This document shows, in pieces, positions 5,385 to 5,598 of a stretch of DNA of 5,598 bases. The DNA comes from a bacterium (GTDB lineage Bacteria; Verrucomicrobiota; Verrucomicrobiae; JAJYAR01). The notes beneath the pieces were generated by a model, which saw nothing but the letters and a program-made list of their open reading frames with translations, was not told where the DNA came from and did no database searches. A program made the position numbers and the translations under genes. The stretch lies in the NCBI GenBank assembly GCA_021779435.1, contig JAJYAR010000204.1:1-5598 (forward strand), given 5' to 3'. Within the stretch, counting starts at the first letter, position 1, and every line of letters begins with the position of its first letter.

Positions 5385-5598
5385 GCCACGACGAGACCGC
5401 CTTCCTGGACGCACTGCGCGCCGCCGCCGGCGCGCAGGCCGTCCTTACCGACGCACCGGACGTCGCACCGTTCTGCACCGACTGGCGGCGCCGCTACACC
5501 GGCTCGGCCATCGCCGTGGCGCAGCCGGCCTCGACCGACGAGACGGCGCGCATCGTACAAGCCTGCGCGCACCACGGCGTGGCCATCGTGCCCCAAGG
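5381..5598 (+). CDS. FAD-linked oxidase/dehydrogenase (GlcD / D-2-hydroxyacid type), N-terminal part
   Basis: The first 72 codons are in the window, reading on past its end. The product starts MSHDETAFLDALRAAAGAQA and continues with FCTDWRRRY (31-39), VAQPASTDETARIV (46-59) and HHGVAIVPQ (64-72). This is the usual opening of the FAD-binding PCMH domain of GlcD, D-lactate and D-2-hydroxyglutarate dehydrogenase relatives: a helix, the D-W-R-x-R-Y element, the P-x-S-T-x-E-v strand-helix, then the strand leading to the P-x-G-G-x-T-G flavin loop, which would come next but lies outside. The GTG start is chosen because it follows a strong ribosome site and overlaps the deacetylase TGA as GTGA, so the two genes are probably translationally coupled. 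The substrate cannot be deduced; a 2-hydroxyacid is typical. A role in the neighbouring sugar pathway is possible but not shown. Confidence 0.85.
   Translation, partial: MSHDETAFLDALRAAAGAQAVLTDAPDVAPFCTDWRRRYTGSAIAVAQPASTDETARIVQACAHHGVAIVPQ

Noticed and set aside
4347..5414. A 355-codon minus-strand open frame opposite the deacetylase
   Set aside because: Antisense to a well-supported gene with full motif conservation; composition typical of a shadow frame.
1..5598. CRISPR arrays, tRNA/rRNA genes, insertion sequences or phage genes
   Set aside because: No direct-repeat array, cloverleaf-like segment, transposase motif or terminal inverted repeat was seen; nearly all the sequence is explained by ordinary coding genes.

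Overview
The window is a GC-rich piece of a bacterial chromosome carrying seven protein genes, two of them cut by the window edges. Strong G/C bias at third codon positions, mitochondrial-type EtfAB sequences and the style of the rubrerythrin suggest a betaproteobacterium (Burkholderiales/Rhodocyclales-like). This is an inference from protein resemblance; no marker gene fixes the taxon.

Left half, minus strand (1-2082). Reading leftward from about 2131 there is a promoter with a perfect TATAAT, then etfB and etfA, which overlap by four bases. After a 133-bp gap containing inverted repeats and a T-run comes the N-terminal part of a rubrerythrin. EtfAB form the soluble FAD/AMP electron-transfer flavoprotein that collects electrons from acyl-CoA and related dehydrogenases. 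Rubrerythrin is a di-iron peroxide-defence protein. They look like neighbours with separate control rather than one pathway.

The divergent intergenic region (2083-2282) holds the etfB promoter, a 7-bp perfect inverted repeat just upstream of its -10 element, and a candidate promoter for the rightward gene.

Right half, plus strand (2283-5598). Four genes follow in one direction: (i) a two-domain signalling protein with a degenerate receiver and a degenerate GGDEF domain, in which the catalytic pentapeptide is DEAEF but an RxxD motif sits exactly five residues before it; (ii) a GT2 polyprenyl-phosphate glycosyltransferase of the GtrB/DPM1 type with two C-terminal membrane helices; (iii) a ChbG/YdjC-type (HpnK-like) carbohydrate deacetylase; (iv) the start of an FAD-dependent GlcD-type oxidase/dehydrogenase. 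The first two genes abut or overlap, the last two overlap by GTGA, and the 97-bp gap in the middle shows no convincing terminator, so the set may be one operon.

The most interesting reading is that the pseudo-GGDEF protein is a cyclic-di-GMP sensor, comparable to PelD or PopA, that controls a glycan or glycolipid pathway built by the adjacent glycosyltransferase and deacetylase. That is a hypothesis from motif pattern and gene order. The remaining genes are ordinary members of known families.
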